Shown: positions 25,943 to 35,275, counted from the first letter of the stretch. The stretch: DNA of 64,000 bases from Bradyrhizobium sp. WSM3983 (GCF_000473045.1 NZ_AXAY01000009.1:1-64000), one strand, 5' to 3'. Program-made: numbers and translations. Notes: generated by a model from the letters alone, not told the origin.

Positions 25943-26749
25943 ATGAAAAAGATTTCCGTCTCTGCCGCTCCGGCGTTGACTGACCTTCATCCGGACTTGA
26001 CCGGCGCAGCAGTCCGTATGCTCATAAATGCGGACACGGTCGGTTCGCATCGCGGAATGTTGTCAATCGCGGAATTCCAGCCGGGCGGTCAGCACAAGCT
26101 TCACCGCCACCCCAACGCTGATCAGATATCCTATTTGTTAAGTGGCGAAGGCGAGCACCTGACCGCGAACGGACCGGTGCCGGTCAAAGCGGGAGATACG
26201 ACACATGCGTCCCGTAACGAGTGGCACGGGTTTCGGAACACGGGAAGTGGTAACGCCGTGCTTGTGTCCGTCTATAGCCCTGCCGCAACGTCGGGCGATA
26301 CCGGGTACGAGAGCTATGCTGGCGAAATCGACCGCTCACGCGAGCCGCAGGTTGCAAAGACGAGTCTTTCGAAGTTGCAAGGTGACGCGGCGCTTGACGC
26401 AGACGCGGGCTTTATTGGGCTCGGAGTGTTTTGGCTCGCCACGAAGGATACGATTGGATCGAAAGGCTTCCTACTGGGGGCCAGCACGTTCGAGCCCGGC
26501 GGCCTCCACGAGCATCATCGTCATCCCAACGGTGACGAATTTCTTTTCATCCTGGAGGGAGGCGGAGAGCACTTGACGCCCGACGGAGCTGTGCCGCTCG
26601 TCGCCGGCGAGATCGCATACATTCCGGCCGGCGAGTATCATGGCTACAAGAATAAGGAAGGCGTTTTGACAAAAACGCTGTTTGGATACTTCGGCCCGGG
26701 AAACCTGGAAGAAGCCGGGTATGAGGTTCGCGATGAGGGCGCACGATGA
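25943..26749 (+). CDS. Bicupin protein
   Basis: A 268-residue protein made of two cupin barrels. The first has the metal-binding pattern HKLHRHPNADQISYLLSGEG (about residues 53-72) and a distal histidine in RNEWHGF. The second repeats it as HEHHRHPNGDEFLFILEGGG (about 190-210) and AGEYHGY. Both sets of His/Glu or His/Gln ligands are kept, so both barrels could hold metal. Two-barrel cupins include dioxygenases, isomerases such as quercetinase- or KduI-like enzymes, and storage or sensor proteins, so the reaction is undecided. It lies between two SDR genes and its TGA overlaps the next ATG. Confidence 0.85.
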   Translation: MKKISVSAAPALTDLHPDLTGAAVRMLINADTVGSHRGMLSIAEFQPGGQHKLHRHPNADQISYLLSGEGEHLTANGPVPVKAGDTTHASRNEWHGFRNTGSGNAVLVSVYSPAATSGDTGYESYAGEIDRSREPQVAKTSLSKLQGDAALDADAGFIGLGVFWLATKDTIGSKGFLLGASTFEPGGLHEHHRHPNGDEFLFILEGGGEHLTPDGAVPLVAGEIAYIPAGEYHGYKNKEGVLTKTLFGYFGPGNLEEAGYEVRDEGAR

Positions 26750-27561
26750 CGCCCGTTGCTGTTGTAACCGGAGGTAGTTCCGGGATCGGCCGGGCCACGG
26801 CCGCAAAGCTCGCGAGCCGCGGTTACGACGTGGCGTTCACGTACAACAGAGGGCGGGAGCGAGCGTCGACGCTCGCCGAGGAGATTGGTCGCATCGGCAG
26901 GCGAGCCCTGCCGATCAATCTTGACGTGCGCCGCCCGGAACAGGCTGCTTCCGTCTTCGACGAGATTGCGACCAAGCTCGGTCATGTTGACGTGCTTGTT
27001 AACAACGCGGGCGTCAACCACAGGCGGAACTTCCTCGACCTTCCGCTTGGGGAGTGGCAAGAGGTCATCACGACGAACCTGACCGGCGCATTTGCATGCG
27101 CCCAGGCCGCTGCCAAACTCATGGTTTCCCAGAAGCGTGGCGGTGCGATCGTGAACGTCACAAGCATCCTGGAGCGTGAACCCCTCGAAGGCGGCGTCGC
27201 CTACTGCGTCTCCAAAGGTGGGCTCCGCCAGTTGACGCGTGTCATGGCTCTCGAACTCGCCCAATACGGCATCCGCGTGAACGGAGTTGCGCCAGGGGAG
27301 ACGGCAACCCCCATGAACTTTGCGACCGCCGTGGACGCCTCGGAGATCCGACGGCCGGTTATTCCACTCGGCCGGCCAGCATACTCGGATGAGATCGCGT
27401 CCGTCATCGAGTTCTTGGTGTCTGACGCGGCCAAGTACGTCACGGGCGACGTTATCTTGGTCGACGGGGGGCTGGCGCTTCATTCAGGGCCGCAATCCTT
27501 GCAGAAGGCCGTTGGCCGTCCCGAATCCGCCGACGGCGGATTCAGCGGATCGGGTGTCTAG
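26746..27561 (+). CDS. Short-chain dehydrogenase/reductase (2 of 4), FabG-like
   Basis: A 271-residue SDR: TGGSSGIG (residues 9-16), NNAGVNHRRNF, catalytic YCVSKGG and the typical C-terminal VTGDVILVDGGL. FTYNRGRERA after beta-2 has an arginine that would accept NADP. A tail of about 22 residues after the usual end (SLQKAVGRPESADGGF) is unusual for the family and may be read-through into intergenic sequence. ATGA overlap with the bicupin. The substrate is unknown; FabG-like SDRs in catabolic operons mostly oxidise sugar lactone precursors or hydroxyacyl compounds. Confidence 0.88.
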   Translation: MTPVAVVTGGSSGIGRATAAKLASRGYDVAFTYNRGRERASTLAEEIGRIGRRALPINLDVRRPEQAASVFDEIATKLGHVDVLVNNAGVNHRRNFLDLPLGEWQEVITTNLTGAFACAQAAAKLMVSQKRGGAIVNVTSILEREPLEGGVAYCVSKGGLRQLTRVMALELAQYGIRVNGVAPGETATPMNFATAVDASEIRRPVIPLGRPAYSDEIASVIEFLVSDAAKYVTGDVILVDGGLALHSGPQSLQKAVGRPESADGGFSGSGV

Positions 27562-27579
27562 AAAAAGAGGGTTTCCAGG

Positions 27580-28464
27580 ATGCGATTCGCAATCTTTAGG
27601 CGTGGAGACGTTCGAGGGACGGCGCTCATTGAGGCGGGCGTTTGGCGCGGACTTCTGGCAACGGATGCTCGGTATCCGGGCGATCTGGACGATCTCATGC
27701 GCGAAGGTGAAAGTGCTTGGGGCCGAGCCGCCGCAGTCCTCCGCGAGGCGCCCAAGATGACCGACGAGGGCGTCGTCTATGAGCCGCCGTTCTCGCGACC
27801 CGGCAAGATTATCTGCGTCGGGCTCAACTACAGCGACCACACGGCGGAAACCCACTACGAGCAGCCGAACTATCCGACGCTCTTCGCTCGCTTCACAACG
27901 AGTTTGATCGGACACGGCGTGCCGATCGTCCGCCCGCGCGTATCGCACGCGTTGGATTTCGAAGGTGAACTGGTGGCCGTCGTCGGCAAAGCTGGGCGCC
28001 ATGTCGCCAAGAGCGACGCGCTCTCAGTCATTGCCGGCTATTCGATCTTTAATGACGGTTCGCTGCGAGATTTCCAGCATAAGACGCCACAATGGACGGT
28101 CGGTAAGAATTTCGACGGCACGGGAGCTTTCGGCCCCATATTCGTCACCGCCGATGAGTTGCCGCCTGGTGCGACAGGGCTAAAGCTGGAGACCCGGCTG
28201 AATGGCATGGTTGTCCAGTCCTCCAACACCGATCGGCTCATATTCGACGTTGCCACTCTCGTTGCCACCATCAGTGAAGCAGTCACACTGGAACCGGGCG
28301 ATCTCATAGTGACCGGCACGCCCTCGGGTATCGGCCATTCGCGCAATCCCAAGCTCTACATGTGCCCGGGCGACGTCATCGAGGTCGAAATCGAGAGCAT
28401 TGGCTTGCTTCGAAACGGGGTCGTTGATGAGATGCCCAGTCGCGCGCAAGTTGCCTCGGCTTGA
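27580..28464 (+). CDS. Fumarylacetoacetate hydrolase (FAH) family protein
   Basis: A 294-residue protein. The C-terminal FAH fold starts at IICVGLNYSDHTAE (about residue 72), with metal ligands in LDFEGELVAVVG (two Glu, about 127-129) and FNDGSLRDFQ, and the conserved VTGTPSGIG (about 247-255). FAH members either split beta-diketo acids such as fumarylpyruvate or dehydrate 2-keto-3-deoxy sugar acids. Both reactions would make sense here: ring-fission product cleavage after the downstream VOC dioxygenase, or sugar-acid breakdown with the SDRs. The N-terminal 70 residues are the usual small domain. Confidence 0.88.
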   Translation: MRFAIFRRGDVRGTALIEAGVWRGLLATDARYPGDLDDLMREGESAWGRAAAVLREAPKMTDEGVVYEPPFSRPGKIICVGLNYSDHTAETHYEQPNYPTLFARFTTSLIGHGVPIVRPRVSHALDFEGELVAVVGKAGRHVAKSDALSVIAGYSIFNDGSLRDFQHKTPQWTVGKNFDGTGAFGPIFVTADELPPGATGLKLETRLNGMVVQSSNTDRLIFDVATLVATISEAVTLEPGDLIVTGTPSGIGHSRNPKLYMCPGDVIEVEIESIGLLRNGVVDEMPSRAQVASA

Positions 28465-28482
28465 GCCGGTGAGGAGGTTCGG

Positions 28483-29451
28483 ATGACACAGATCAAGCGA
28501 CAATATGGTCCCGCCCGGCGCCCGGGCGAACTCGGCGTCCATTCACTCGATCACTTCGCACTGACCGTCCCCGACATGGAAAAGGCCCGCGCGTTTTACG
28601 AGGCGTTCGGCCTAGACGCTCGATCCGAAGGAAATGCGCTGGGTCTTCAAACCTTCAACGGTTTGCAACGCTGGGGTTTGTTGATCGAAGGTCCGACGAA
28701 ACGAATGCATCATCTGTCGTTCGGGGTCTTCGAGGACGAACTCGACCTTTTCAAGCGGCACGTCGAGAGCGTGGGCGTCGCATTGCTCGATCCACCCGCC
28801 GGCATACCGTCAAATGGCTTGTGGTTCCGCGACCACGATGGGATGTTGATCGAACTGCGGGCTGCGCCGAAGACATCCCCTGACGCGAAAAGCTCAGGTC
28901 AGTTTCAATCTTCGCCGCCAGGTGTTGCGGGAGCCCCGAAGCGGAGCCAATCGCCGTTCATCAGGCCCACGCGCTTGGCGCATTGCCTTTTGTTCACACG
29001 GGACGTTCCGAGTGCCGTCTCGTTCTACAGCCGGGTTCTCGGCCTGCGGCTGTCCGATCGCTCCGGCGACGATATTGCGTTCATGCATGGGATCCATGGC
29101 AGCGATCACCATCTGATCGCCTTCGCCCGATCGAACGCTCCGGGTCTTCATCATTGCAGCTGGGATGTACGGTCCCTTGACGAGATCGGCTTGGGCGCCA
29201 TGCAAATGGTCGGCAAAGGGTATCGGGATGGATGGGGGCTGGGGCGCCACGTGTTGGGATCCAATTACTTCCATTACGTCCGGGATCCTTGGGGCAGCTA
29301 TTCTGAATACTCCTGCGATATGGATTACATTCCGGTCGACCAGAATTGGATAGCCGGCAATCACGACGCGGAAGACGCGTTCTATGTTTGGGGTCCGAAC
29401 CCGCCGCAGGATTGGACTCACAATCACGAAGCCGATCAGCAGAAGAGATGA
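28483..29451 (+). CDS. Extradiol dioxygenase-like VOC protein, two domains
   Basis: A 322-residue protein with two vicinal-oxygen-chelate modules: the first around LDHFALTVPDMEKARAFYEA (residues 24-43), the second around AHCLLFTRDVPSAVSFYSRV (about 166-185). The iron-ligand pattern of type I extradiol dioxygenases can be traced: His in LAHCLLF, His in LHHCSWDV and Glu in GSYSEYSCD. These enzymes cut catechols next to the hydroxyl groups. GAGGAGG lies before the ATG. Together with the FAH gene just upstream this suggests a meta-type ring cleavage step, although a non-dioxygenase VOC isomerase cannot be excluded. Confidence 0.85.
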   Translation: MTQIKRQYGPARRPGELGVHSLDHFALTVPDMEKARAFYEAFGLDARSEGNALGLQTFNGLQRWGLLIEGPTKRMHHLSFGVFEDELDLFKRHVESVGVALLDPPAGIPSNGLWFRDHDGMLIELRAAPKTSPDAKSSGQFQSSPPGVAGAPKRSQSPFIRPTRLAHCLLFTRDVPSAVSFYSRVLGLRLSDRSGDDIAFMHGIHGSDHHLIAFARSNAPGLHHCSWDVRSLDEIGLGAMQMVGKGYRDGWGLGRHVLGSNYFHYVRDPWGSYSEYSCDMDYIPVDQNWIAGNHDAEDAFYVWGPNPPQDWTHNHEADQQKR

Positions 29452-30254
29452 AGGCCATGCTTGGCCCATCGTCGGGGCGATCGGCAGCCCCATTCGACAT
29501 GCGACCATCGGCTCGACCGTTATCGGGTATGACCATCCTGGTCACCGGTGCCTCTAGCGGTATCGGTCGTGCGGTGTCCGCATCTGTTGCGGCCGCCGGC
29601 GGTGATCTCGTTCTGGTGGCGCGAAGCGAGGCGCAACTTCTCGAACTCAAGCGGGAGGTCGAGACCGAGTATGGAACTACGGCGGATACGTCGGTCGTCG
29701 ACATCACCGACGTTAATGAACTGTCGCGCCGCCTAGCGGCGGTCCCTTCGCTCCACGGCCTTGTGAACTGCGCCGGCTGCAACATTCCTCAGGCGATCGA
29801 GTCGGTGACCGAAGACAGCTTCGACCAGATTTTCTCGTTGAATGTGAGGGCTGCTTTCTTCGCCGTTCAGGGCTGCCTAGATAAGTTTAAGGCGGCGGGC
29901 GGCGGCGCAGTGGTGAACGTATCGTCCCAGATGGGGCACGTCGGCGCTGCTCGCCGAACCGTCTACTGCGCGTCTAAACATGCAGTTGAAGGGATGACGA
30001 AGGCCATGGCGGTCGAACTTGCGCCTCACGGCATTCGGGTCAACTCGGTGTGCCCGACATTCGTGTCGACGCCGATGACGGAGTCCATGTTCAAAGATCC
30101 GCAGTTTTTGCGGGAGGTCACCTCAAAGATCCCCTTGGGGAGGATCGGCACGGCTGCCGAGGTGGCTGCCGCGGTGGTCTTTCTGCTTTCGCCTGCAGCA
30201 AGCTTGATCACGGGTGCCAGCCTTCTCTTGGATGGCGGGTGGACGGCTCAGTAA
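29448..30254 (+). CDS. Short-chain dehydrogenase/reductase (3 of 4)
   Basis: A 268-residue SDR with TGASSGIG (about residues 33-40), NCAGCNIPQ, VSSQMGH, catalytic YCASKHA and a C-terminal ITGASLLLDGGWTAQ. The domain begins about 25 residues in, so a start at the ATG before TILVTG (29529) is possible; 29448 is chosen because it overlaps the VOC stop (ATGA) like the other junctions in this operon. VARSEAQ after beta-2 points to NADP. The substrate is unknown. Confidence 0.88.
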   Translation: MKAMLGPSSGRSAAPFDMRPSARPLSGMTILVTGASSGIGRAVSASVAAAGGDLVLVARSEAQLLELKREVETEYGTTADTSVVDITDVNELSRRLAAVPSLHGLVNCAGCNIPQAIESVTEDSFDQIFSLNVRAAFFAVQGCLDKFKAAGGGAVVNVSSQMGHVGAARRTVYCASKHAVEGMTKAMAVELAPHGIRVNSVCPTFVSTPMTESMFKDPQFLREVTSKIPLGRIGTAAEVAAAVVFLLSPAASLITGASLLLDGGWTAQ

Positions 30255-30299
30255 CACGTCACTTGAAGCGAGCACCGCTCAAAAAGAAGGAGAGAACGT

Positions 30300-31610
30300 A
30301 TGATCCGTGTCCTCAAACACGGCCGGGATCCATCGGCTGCCGCGAACGATGACGCTCGCGTAAAGGCCGCCGTAGAACAGATCCTCGCCGATATCGCCAC
30401 ACGGGGCGATGCGGCGGTCTGCGAGTACTCGAAGAAGTTCGACGACTGGTCGCCCGCATCATTTCGACTATCATCTGGCGAGATCGAAGCATGCATCGCC
30501 CAGGTGGAGCGTCGCGACCTCGACGATATCGCGTTCGCTCAAAAGCAGATACGCAACTTCGCAGAGGTCCAAAAGGCGGCTTTGAAGGACGTCGAGGTCG
30601 AGACCCTGCCCGGCGTAGTCCTTGGCCACAAAAACATCCCCATGAATTCTGTGGGCTGCTACATCCCAGGCGGGAAATACCCGCTGTTGGCCTCCGCCCA
30701 TATGGGCGTGCTCACTGCCAAGGTAGCAGGCGTAAAGCGGGTTGTCGCGATGACTCCGCCGTTCAAGGGTAAGCCGGCTCCGGCCGTCATCGCGGCGATG
30801 GCCATGGCGGGGGCGGACGAAATCCACGTACTCGGGGGGATTCAAGCCGTTGCGGCTATGGCGCTCGGAACCGAGACGATCGGCAAGGTCGATTTCCTCG
30901 TCGGGCCGGGTAACGCCTACGTGGCCGAAGCCAAACGGCAGCTCTATGGACGCGTCGGGATTGACCTATTTGCGGGACCTACCGAAACGCTGGTCATCGC
31001 CGACGACAGTGTCGACGGCGAGATCTGCGCTACCGACCTGCTCGGCCAAGCCGAACATGGTCCAAACTCGCCGGCGATTCTACTGACAAATTCCGAGGCG
31101 CTTGCGCGCGCAACAATGGAGGAGATTGAGCGGTTGCTCGGGCTCCTCCCAACGGCGCCCATCGCTCGACAAGCATGGCACGACTACGGTCGCGTCATTG
31201 TATGCGACTCGATCGACGAGATGGTCCAGGAAGCCGATCGGATCGCTTCCGAGCATGTCCAGGTCATGACGAGGGATCCCAACTATTTCCTCGAGCGCAT
31301 GACGAACTATGGCGCTTTGTTTCTCGGCTCACGCACCAACGTCGCCTATGGGGACAAGGTCATAGGTACGAACCACACACTGCCCACCCAAGGCGCCGCG
31401 CGATACACTGGCGGACTTTGGGTTGGCAAGTTCCTCAAGACCTGCACCTATCAGAAGGTTCTCACTGACGAAGCCTCTGCGCATATCGGCGAATACTGCT
31501 CCCGTCTGTGCATGTTGGAGGGCTTCGTGGGCCACGCGGAGCAGGCCAATGTAAGGGTACGACGTTTCGGACGGCGGAACGTCGGTTACGGCGAGGCAGC
31601 CGGCTACTAG
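30300..31610 (+). CDS. hpsN: HisD-family dehydrogenase, HpsN-like (sulfopropanediol 3-dehydrogenase)
   Basis: A 436-residue histidinol-dehydrogenase homologue. Zinc and catalytic residues of HisD are kept: Gln and His in [10 protein letters not shown] (about 250-259), Glu-His in ASEHVQV (about 317-323), Asp in [10 protein letters not shown] and His in EGFVGHAEQ near the C terminus. The sequence, notably [20 protein letters not shown] and [13 protein letters not shown], resembles the catabolic branch typified by HpsN, which oxidises 2,3-dihydroxypropane-1-sulfonate to sulfolactate, more than biosynthetic HisD. No his genes are nearby. The ATG follows AAGGAGAGAACGT. It ends the operon; the presence of a SsuABC-like transporter and sulfatase downstream fits an organosulfur substrate. 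The exact substrate is inferred. Confidence 0.75.
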   Translation: MIRVLKHGRDPSAAANDDARVKAAVEQILADIATRGDAAVCEYSKKFDDWSPASFRLSSGEIEACIAQVERRDLDDIAFAQKQIRNFAEVQKAALKDVEVETLPGVVLGHKNIPMNSVGCYIPGGKYPLLASAHMGVLTAKVAGVKRVVAMTPPFKGKPAPAVIAAMAMAGADEIHVLGGIQAVAAMALGTETIGKVDFLVGPGNAYVAEAKRQLYGRVGIDLFAGPTETLVIADDSVDGEICATDLLGQAEHGPNSPAILLTNSEALARATMEEIERLLGLLPTAPIARQAWHDYGRVIVCDSIDEMVQEADRIASEHVQVMTRDPNYFLERMTNYGALFLGSRTNVAYGDKVIGTNHTLPTQGAARYTGGLWVGKFLKTCTYQKVLTDEASAHIGEYCSRLCMLEGFVGHAEQANVRVRRFGRRNVGYGEAAGY

Positions 31611-31970
31611 AACGCTGCGACATCGATCTCCGCCGCCTGTCCGTCATCCGGTGGGTAGAGCTTAAGCTCCTGGCTTCGACGACGACGTCGAAGCCAAGGC
31701 CGGCCACGCAATGACGTGGCTACCACCCGCGGTTCGTTCCGCACTGTTCCGAGCATTCATCGATTTTCCAGGGCGCCCGTGCCCTTATTGCCCAGTCAAG
31801 GCAGTCAAACTCCCTTGAGAGAGGGTAACGCAATCGACCAAGCCTGCACTCGCGCGCCCGCGACCTACAATGTATAAAAAAGCTGCGCGATGAGGAGAAC
31901 AGGCGTGAATGCGGTGCGGATTGGTCCAGTCACGCCGCGCAGAGAATCTTCGGAGCGTTTCGTGCGGCGT
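31611..31970. other. Gap between hpsN-like gene and convergent NUDIX gene, with hairpin
   Basis: No gene. TGGCTTCGAC (31671-31680), loop GACGAC, GTCGAAGCCA (31687-31696) forms a perfect 10-bp hairpin 61 bases after the hpsN-like stop. It has no T-tract; it may still shield or end the operon transcript. Confidence 0.5.
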
Positions 31971-32594
31971 CTAGTCGTAGTCTGTTGGCAAATCCGGCGA
32001 TCGGAGGTGTGTGAACATGCGTTCGATCTGGTAGTCAAGTACCCGATCGACTGATAGAGGCGGCAACTTGTCAGGATCAAAGAAGGCAGCGGACTCGGTC
32101 TCCGCACCAGGCGCCGTCGTCCCTCCGACAATCTCGCAAATGAAGAACATTTTGTAGATGTGAAAAGCATAGGGCGGGACATGAGGATGCCTCGCGCGAT
32201 CATACACCGCCGCGAGCTTTCTAGGCACTACTTCCAACCCAGCCTCATCGAGCACTTCAGCAATCACACATTCTCGCGGAGACTGATTGACATCCGCCCA
32301 TCCGCCAGGAAGTGCCCATCGGCCCGCGTCGGCGCGCTCCTGCACGAGAAGAATCTGCCCATTCTTGAAAACTGCGCCTCTGACATCGACTTTAGGTGTG
32401 GCGTAGCCAATCTGTTCACTGAACAGCCTATCCAAAAATTCCGGCTCGATACCGGCAGACTCCCCTATCATTCGCGCTGCGAGTTGGCGAAGGCGCTCGT
32501 AACGTTGATGATCGTGCGCGTCTTTCGCGTAAGCGAGCCCGATCTGCGCAATAGCTTGAATTTCTCGCCCCCAAACAAGCCACTTAGGCTCCAT
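31971..32594 (-). CDS. NUDIX hydrolase with N-terminal NUDIX-associated domain
   Basis: A 207-residue protein. Residues 1-60 form the helical N-terminal domain often paired with ADP-ribose-type NUDIX enzymes (IQAIAQIGLAYAKDAHDHQR). The NUDIX fold follows with VDVRGAVFKNGQILLVQE and the box at about 97-119. The box is altered: in GWADVNQSPRECVIAEVLDE the first Glu is Gln, the Arg of REUxEE is Ala and the first metal-binding Glu is Asp, so activity may be reduced or changed. GAGGAG lies 8 bases before the ATG. It is divergent from the oxidoreductase at 32892 and appears unrelated to the pathway; repair of damaged nucleotides is the family's usual role. Confidence 0.85.
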   Translation of the reverse strand: MEPKWLVWGREIQAIAQIGLAYAKDAHDHQRYERLRQLAARMIGESAGIEPEFLDRLFSEQIGYATPKVDVRGAVFKNGQILLVQERADAGRWALPGGWADVNQSPRECVIAEVLDEAGLEVVPRKLAAVYDRARHPHVPPYAFHIYKMFFICEIVGGTTAPGAETESAAFFDPDKLPPLSVDRVLDYQIERMFTHLRSPDLPTDYD

Positions 32595-32828
32595 TTTTGC
32601 ACTCCTCGTCGTAACGGATCCTACCGAGTCCCAACGTTCGCCTAGGGCTTCGACAATGGGCCCATCAGAGCTCCACGTTTAAAGGCACCATTGCATAGCT
32701 TGTCAATTTGATTTAGATCTCGACGGCTAACCGAAAGGGGCCCCTACTAGCCGCAAATCTTCGGAAATAAAGCACCAAATGGGCTACTCAGGGGAATGAA
32801 CACCGTGCGGAATGGCGTCATTTTTTCC
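32595..32828. other. Divergent promoter region of NUDIX and oxidoreductase genes
   Basis: No gene. It contains TTGCAT at about 32691-32696 as a lone half-site of the operator motif described at 32829, and a GGGGCCCC palindrome near 32739. Confidence 0.4.
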
Positions 32829-32844
32829 TTGCATAGGAATGCAA
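32829..32844. promoter_or_regulatory. LacI-type operator 1, upstream of oxidoreductase
   Basis: TTGCATAGGAATGCAA: inverted half-sites TTGCAT and ATGCAA with a 4-base spacer (extended to CTTGCAT/ATGCAAG). It lies 47 bases before the ATG at 32892. The same half-sites with 5-base spacers stand before lacI and the SDR-transporter operon. Confidence 0.75.
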
Positions 32845-32891
32845 GGTGCCCTGGCGCTTGCCCGGCGCCTCGAAGTTTAAGGAGCCGTTCC

Positions 32892-34016
32892 ATGGCGATT
32901 GAAGCAATTCGTTTCGGCATCATCGGATCGGGCTATATGCTCAAAGCGCACAGCCTTGCGCTTCGTAATATCGAGGGGTTTCTTTGGCCGAATGCACCCC
33001 GCATCCAGATGATGCGTGTGGTGGATATCAATACCAGAGCAGCAGAGGAGGCGGCGAAGCGTTGGGGGTGGCGCGAGTGGGCAACGGACCCGGAGGCGAT
33101 CACGCGAGCAGACGACATTGATGTCGTTATCATCATCACCCCCAACGGTGCTCATGCCGAGGCGGCAGTGGATGCTCTCAAGCACGGCAAGCACGTCCTT
33201 TGCGAGAAGCCGCTCGCCGATACGGTCAAAGCGGCGGAACGCATGGTAGAAGCCGCTGCAGAAGCAGGCAAAGCCAACGTGGTGAACTTTGGATATCGAA
33301 CGTGGCCGGCAATCGAGTTGGCAAAAAAGCTCATCGCCGACGGCGAGATCGGCGATATCGTTCATTTTCAAGGTCATTACTTTCAGGATTATGCGCGCGA
33401 TCCGAAGATGCCGTTTAGTTGGCGGTTCGACAGGAGTGTCGCTGGCGCAGGTGCGTTCGGGGATATCGGTTCGCACATTATGGATATTGCCGTCGCCCTG
33501 GTCGGTCCCGTGTGGAGGATTTCAGCGAAGACGCGGCGCATCTTTGCTCGGCGTCCGGTCACCGAGAGTGGCCAAATCGTAACTGTCGACGATATGACCT
33601 GCACGCTCGTGGAGTTCGCGAATGGAGCTGTTGGATCCGTTCATGCGTCGTGGGCGGCGACCGGACATAAGTGCGACCTCGGATTTACCGTTATTGGCAC
33701 CAAGGGGTCGATCAAATTCACTTGGGAGCGCAGCAACGAACTGCATTTCTTTTCGGATAAGGATGCCGCTGAAATCGGCGGATTTCGTCGTATTGTGATC
33801 GGCGGAATCCATCCTGAGGCGGCGCCGTTTTGGTTTGCCCAAGGCCAGGGGCTTGGTTACGGCGAGGCCTTTGTCATTATCTTGCGCCGACTGATCGATG
33901 CGATCACGACGGGAAAGCCAAGCACCTCTCCGAACTTTGCCGAGGCGTTGCATGTCAATCGTATAGTCGAAGCCGCATTGCGTGCGGCCGAAAGCGGCAA
34001 TTGGGAGAATGTCTAA
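32892..34016 (+). CDS. Gfo/Idh/MocA family oxidoreductase (second copy)
   Basis: A 374-residue oxidoreductase: FGIIGSGYMLKAHSLAL at the Rossmann start, VVIIITPNGAHAEAAVDALK, the EKP motif in VLCEKPLAD (about residue 100), GDIGSHIMDIA with the active-site His (about 190) and GTKGSIKFTWE. The ATG at 32892 has GGAG upstream and follows the operator directly; the longer frame from 32796 would run through the operator and is rejected. It is clearly different from the copy at 22041, so the two act on different substrates. It is convergent with the LacI gene, with stops 10 bases apart, and is predicted to be under LacI control. Confidence 0.9.
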   Translation: MAIEAIRFGIIGSGYMLKAHSLALRNIEGFLWPNAPRIQMMRVVDINTRAAEEAAKRWGWREWATDPEAITRADDIDVVIIITPNGAHAEAAVDALKHGKHVLCEKPLADTVKAAERMVEAAAEAGKANVVNFGYRTWPAIELAKKLIADGEIGDIVHFQGHYFQDYARDPKMPFSWRFDRSVAGAGAFGDIGSHIMDIAVALVGPVWRISAKTRRIFARRPVTESGQIVTVDDMTCTLVEFANGAVGSVHASWAATGHKCDLGFTVIGTKGSIKFTWERSNELHFFSDKDAAEIGGFRRIVIGGIHPEAAPFWFAQGQGLGYGEAFVIILRRLIDAITTGKPSTSPNFAEALHVNRIVEAALRAAESGNWENV

Positions 34017-34026
34017 TCCGGAGGTG

Positions 34027-35052
34027 CTATTTCCTAATGCAGGCCGTGCTATTTCTCTCGACGAGTTGCGAGGCAACGGTTCTGAGAGAGCCGCGTGCCT
34101 CGGGCGATCCTTCAATCATCGCATCGAGCATGCGCCAAGCTTCATCTACCATCTTGGGCGCATCCTGCTGGATCGTTGTCAGGCTGTGGCTCGGCCATTG
34201 GGCTGCGGGAATATCGTCGAAGCCCGCGATCTGGACGTCTTCAGGCACCCTCAATCTGAATTCATGCCGCGCGACTTCGATGGCGGCAATGCCCATAAGA
34301 TCATTGGCGCAGAAGATCGCATCCGGCCGTTCCCTCGAGCTGAAGAACTCTCGCGCTATCCTTTGGCCGCCTTCATATCGAAAATCGCCATAACCGAAGC
34401 GGACGTTGCTAATGCCATCTTCGGCCAGGCGCCCCATATAGCCGGCGAGGCGATCGTCGTTCGCCAAGTTGCCCTTCGTGCCACCGATAAAGGCGAACTT
34501 CCTACAGCCGTGGCGTATGAACAGATCCGCAATCTCTCGTCCGCCGCCGACATTGTCGCAGCAGACCGAGCTCACCCAAGCGTTCCGGATTCGGCCGTTG
34601 AAGAGGACCACCGGAATTTGCATCTTGGCGCAAGCTTCTGCGGCTTCCTGCGACACAATCGAAAGTGCGGTTATAATTCCGTCCACGCGATAAGCTGAAA
34701 TCTGGGGTACGATCTCGTCGATGTATTCGCCATGATCAACGGAGAAAAGAATAACGGAGCTTCCGGCCTCCTGAATTTTCTTCGCGAACCGATCGACGAT
34801 ATCGGTATAGTATGGATTGTACATTCCACCAATCACGATCGCGACGAGTGCCGATCGGTGCGTCAGCATGATGCGAGGAATGATGCTTGGTTGGTATCCA
34901 AGCTCCGCAGCCGCCGCAAGAACTTTTCGCTTTGTCTTCGCAGAGACGCTCGCACCGGGCGTGAACGTTCTCGATACCGCCGACTGCGAGACGCCGGCGA
35001 GCCGAGCTACGTCGATCGATGACGCATACTTCCGTTTCACCCGGAGGTCCAT
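34027..35052 (-). CDS. LacI-family repressor
   Basis: A 341-residue regulator. The helix-turn-helix is IDVARLAGVSQSAVSRTFTPG (about residues 11-31), then the hinge AELGYQPSIIPRIM. The periplasmic-binding-like domain contains VAIVIGGMYNPYYTDIV, VDGIITALS, AFIGGTKGNLANDDRLAGY and the late motif EDVQIAGFDDIPAAQW. The ATG at 35052 follows AAAGGACTGTGAA; the longer frame to 35103 is rejected because it would cover the operator at 35072. Ligands of this family are usually sugars or sugar-like compounds. Three matching operators suggest it represses itself, the oxidoreductase at 32892 and the operon at 35648. Confidence 0.92.
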   Translation of the reverse strand: MDLRVKRKYASSIDVARLAGVSQSAVSRTFTPGASVSAKTKRKVLAAAAELGYQPSIIPRIMLTHRSALVAIVIGGMYNPYYTDIVDRFAKKIQEAGSSVILFSVDHGEYIDEIVPQISAYRVDGIITALSIVSQEAAEACAKMQIPVVLFNGRIRNAWVSSVCCDNVGGGREIADLFIRHGCRKFAFIGGTKGNLANDDRLAGYMGRLAEDGISNVRFGYGDFRYEGGQRIAREFFSSRERPDAIFCANDLMGIAAIEVARHEFRLRVPEDVQIAGFDDIPAAQWPSHSLTTIQQDAPKMVDEAWRMLDAMIEGSPEARGSLRTVASQLVERNSTACIRK

Positions 35053-35071
35053 TTCACAGTCCTTTCGAGCA

Positions 35072-35088
35072 TTGCATAGCATATGCAA
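35072..35088. promoter_or_regulatory. LacI-type operator 2, upstream of lacI
   Basis: TTGCATAGCATATGCAA: half-sites TTGCAT and ATGCAA, 5-base spacer, 20 bases upstream of the lacI start. Autorepression is likely. Confidence 0.75.
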
Positions 35089-35275
35089 CGACCGAAGCCC
35101 CATAGAAAGCGGAGTTGGCTCACAGATTACTTGCCGAAGTTTCCAGCCTCACCCACATCTCATGCATGAAATACGACGGCATTTATCGGCAGTTAACGTT
35201 TCGCCATCGAGACGCTTCGATTCTTCGCATATCCATTTGTCTTCCGAAGACCGCCTCAGCGGTTGTCTAAGGCCC

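Noticed and set aside
30300..31610. Biosynthetic histidinol dehydrogenase (hisD)
   Set aside because: No histidine genes are near, the gene is in a catabolic operon, and the sequence resembles the HpsN branch.
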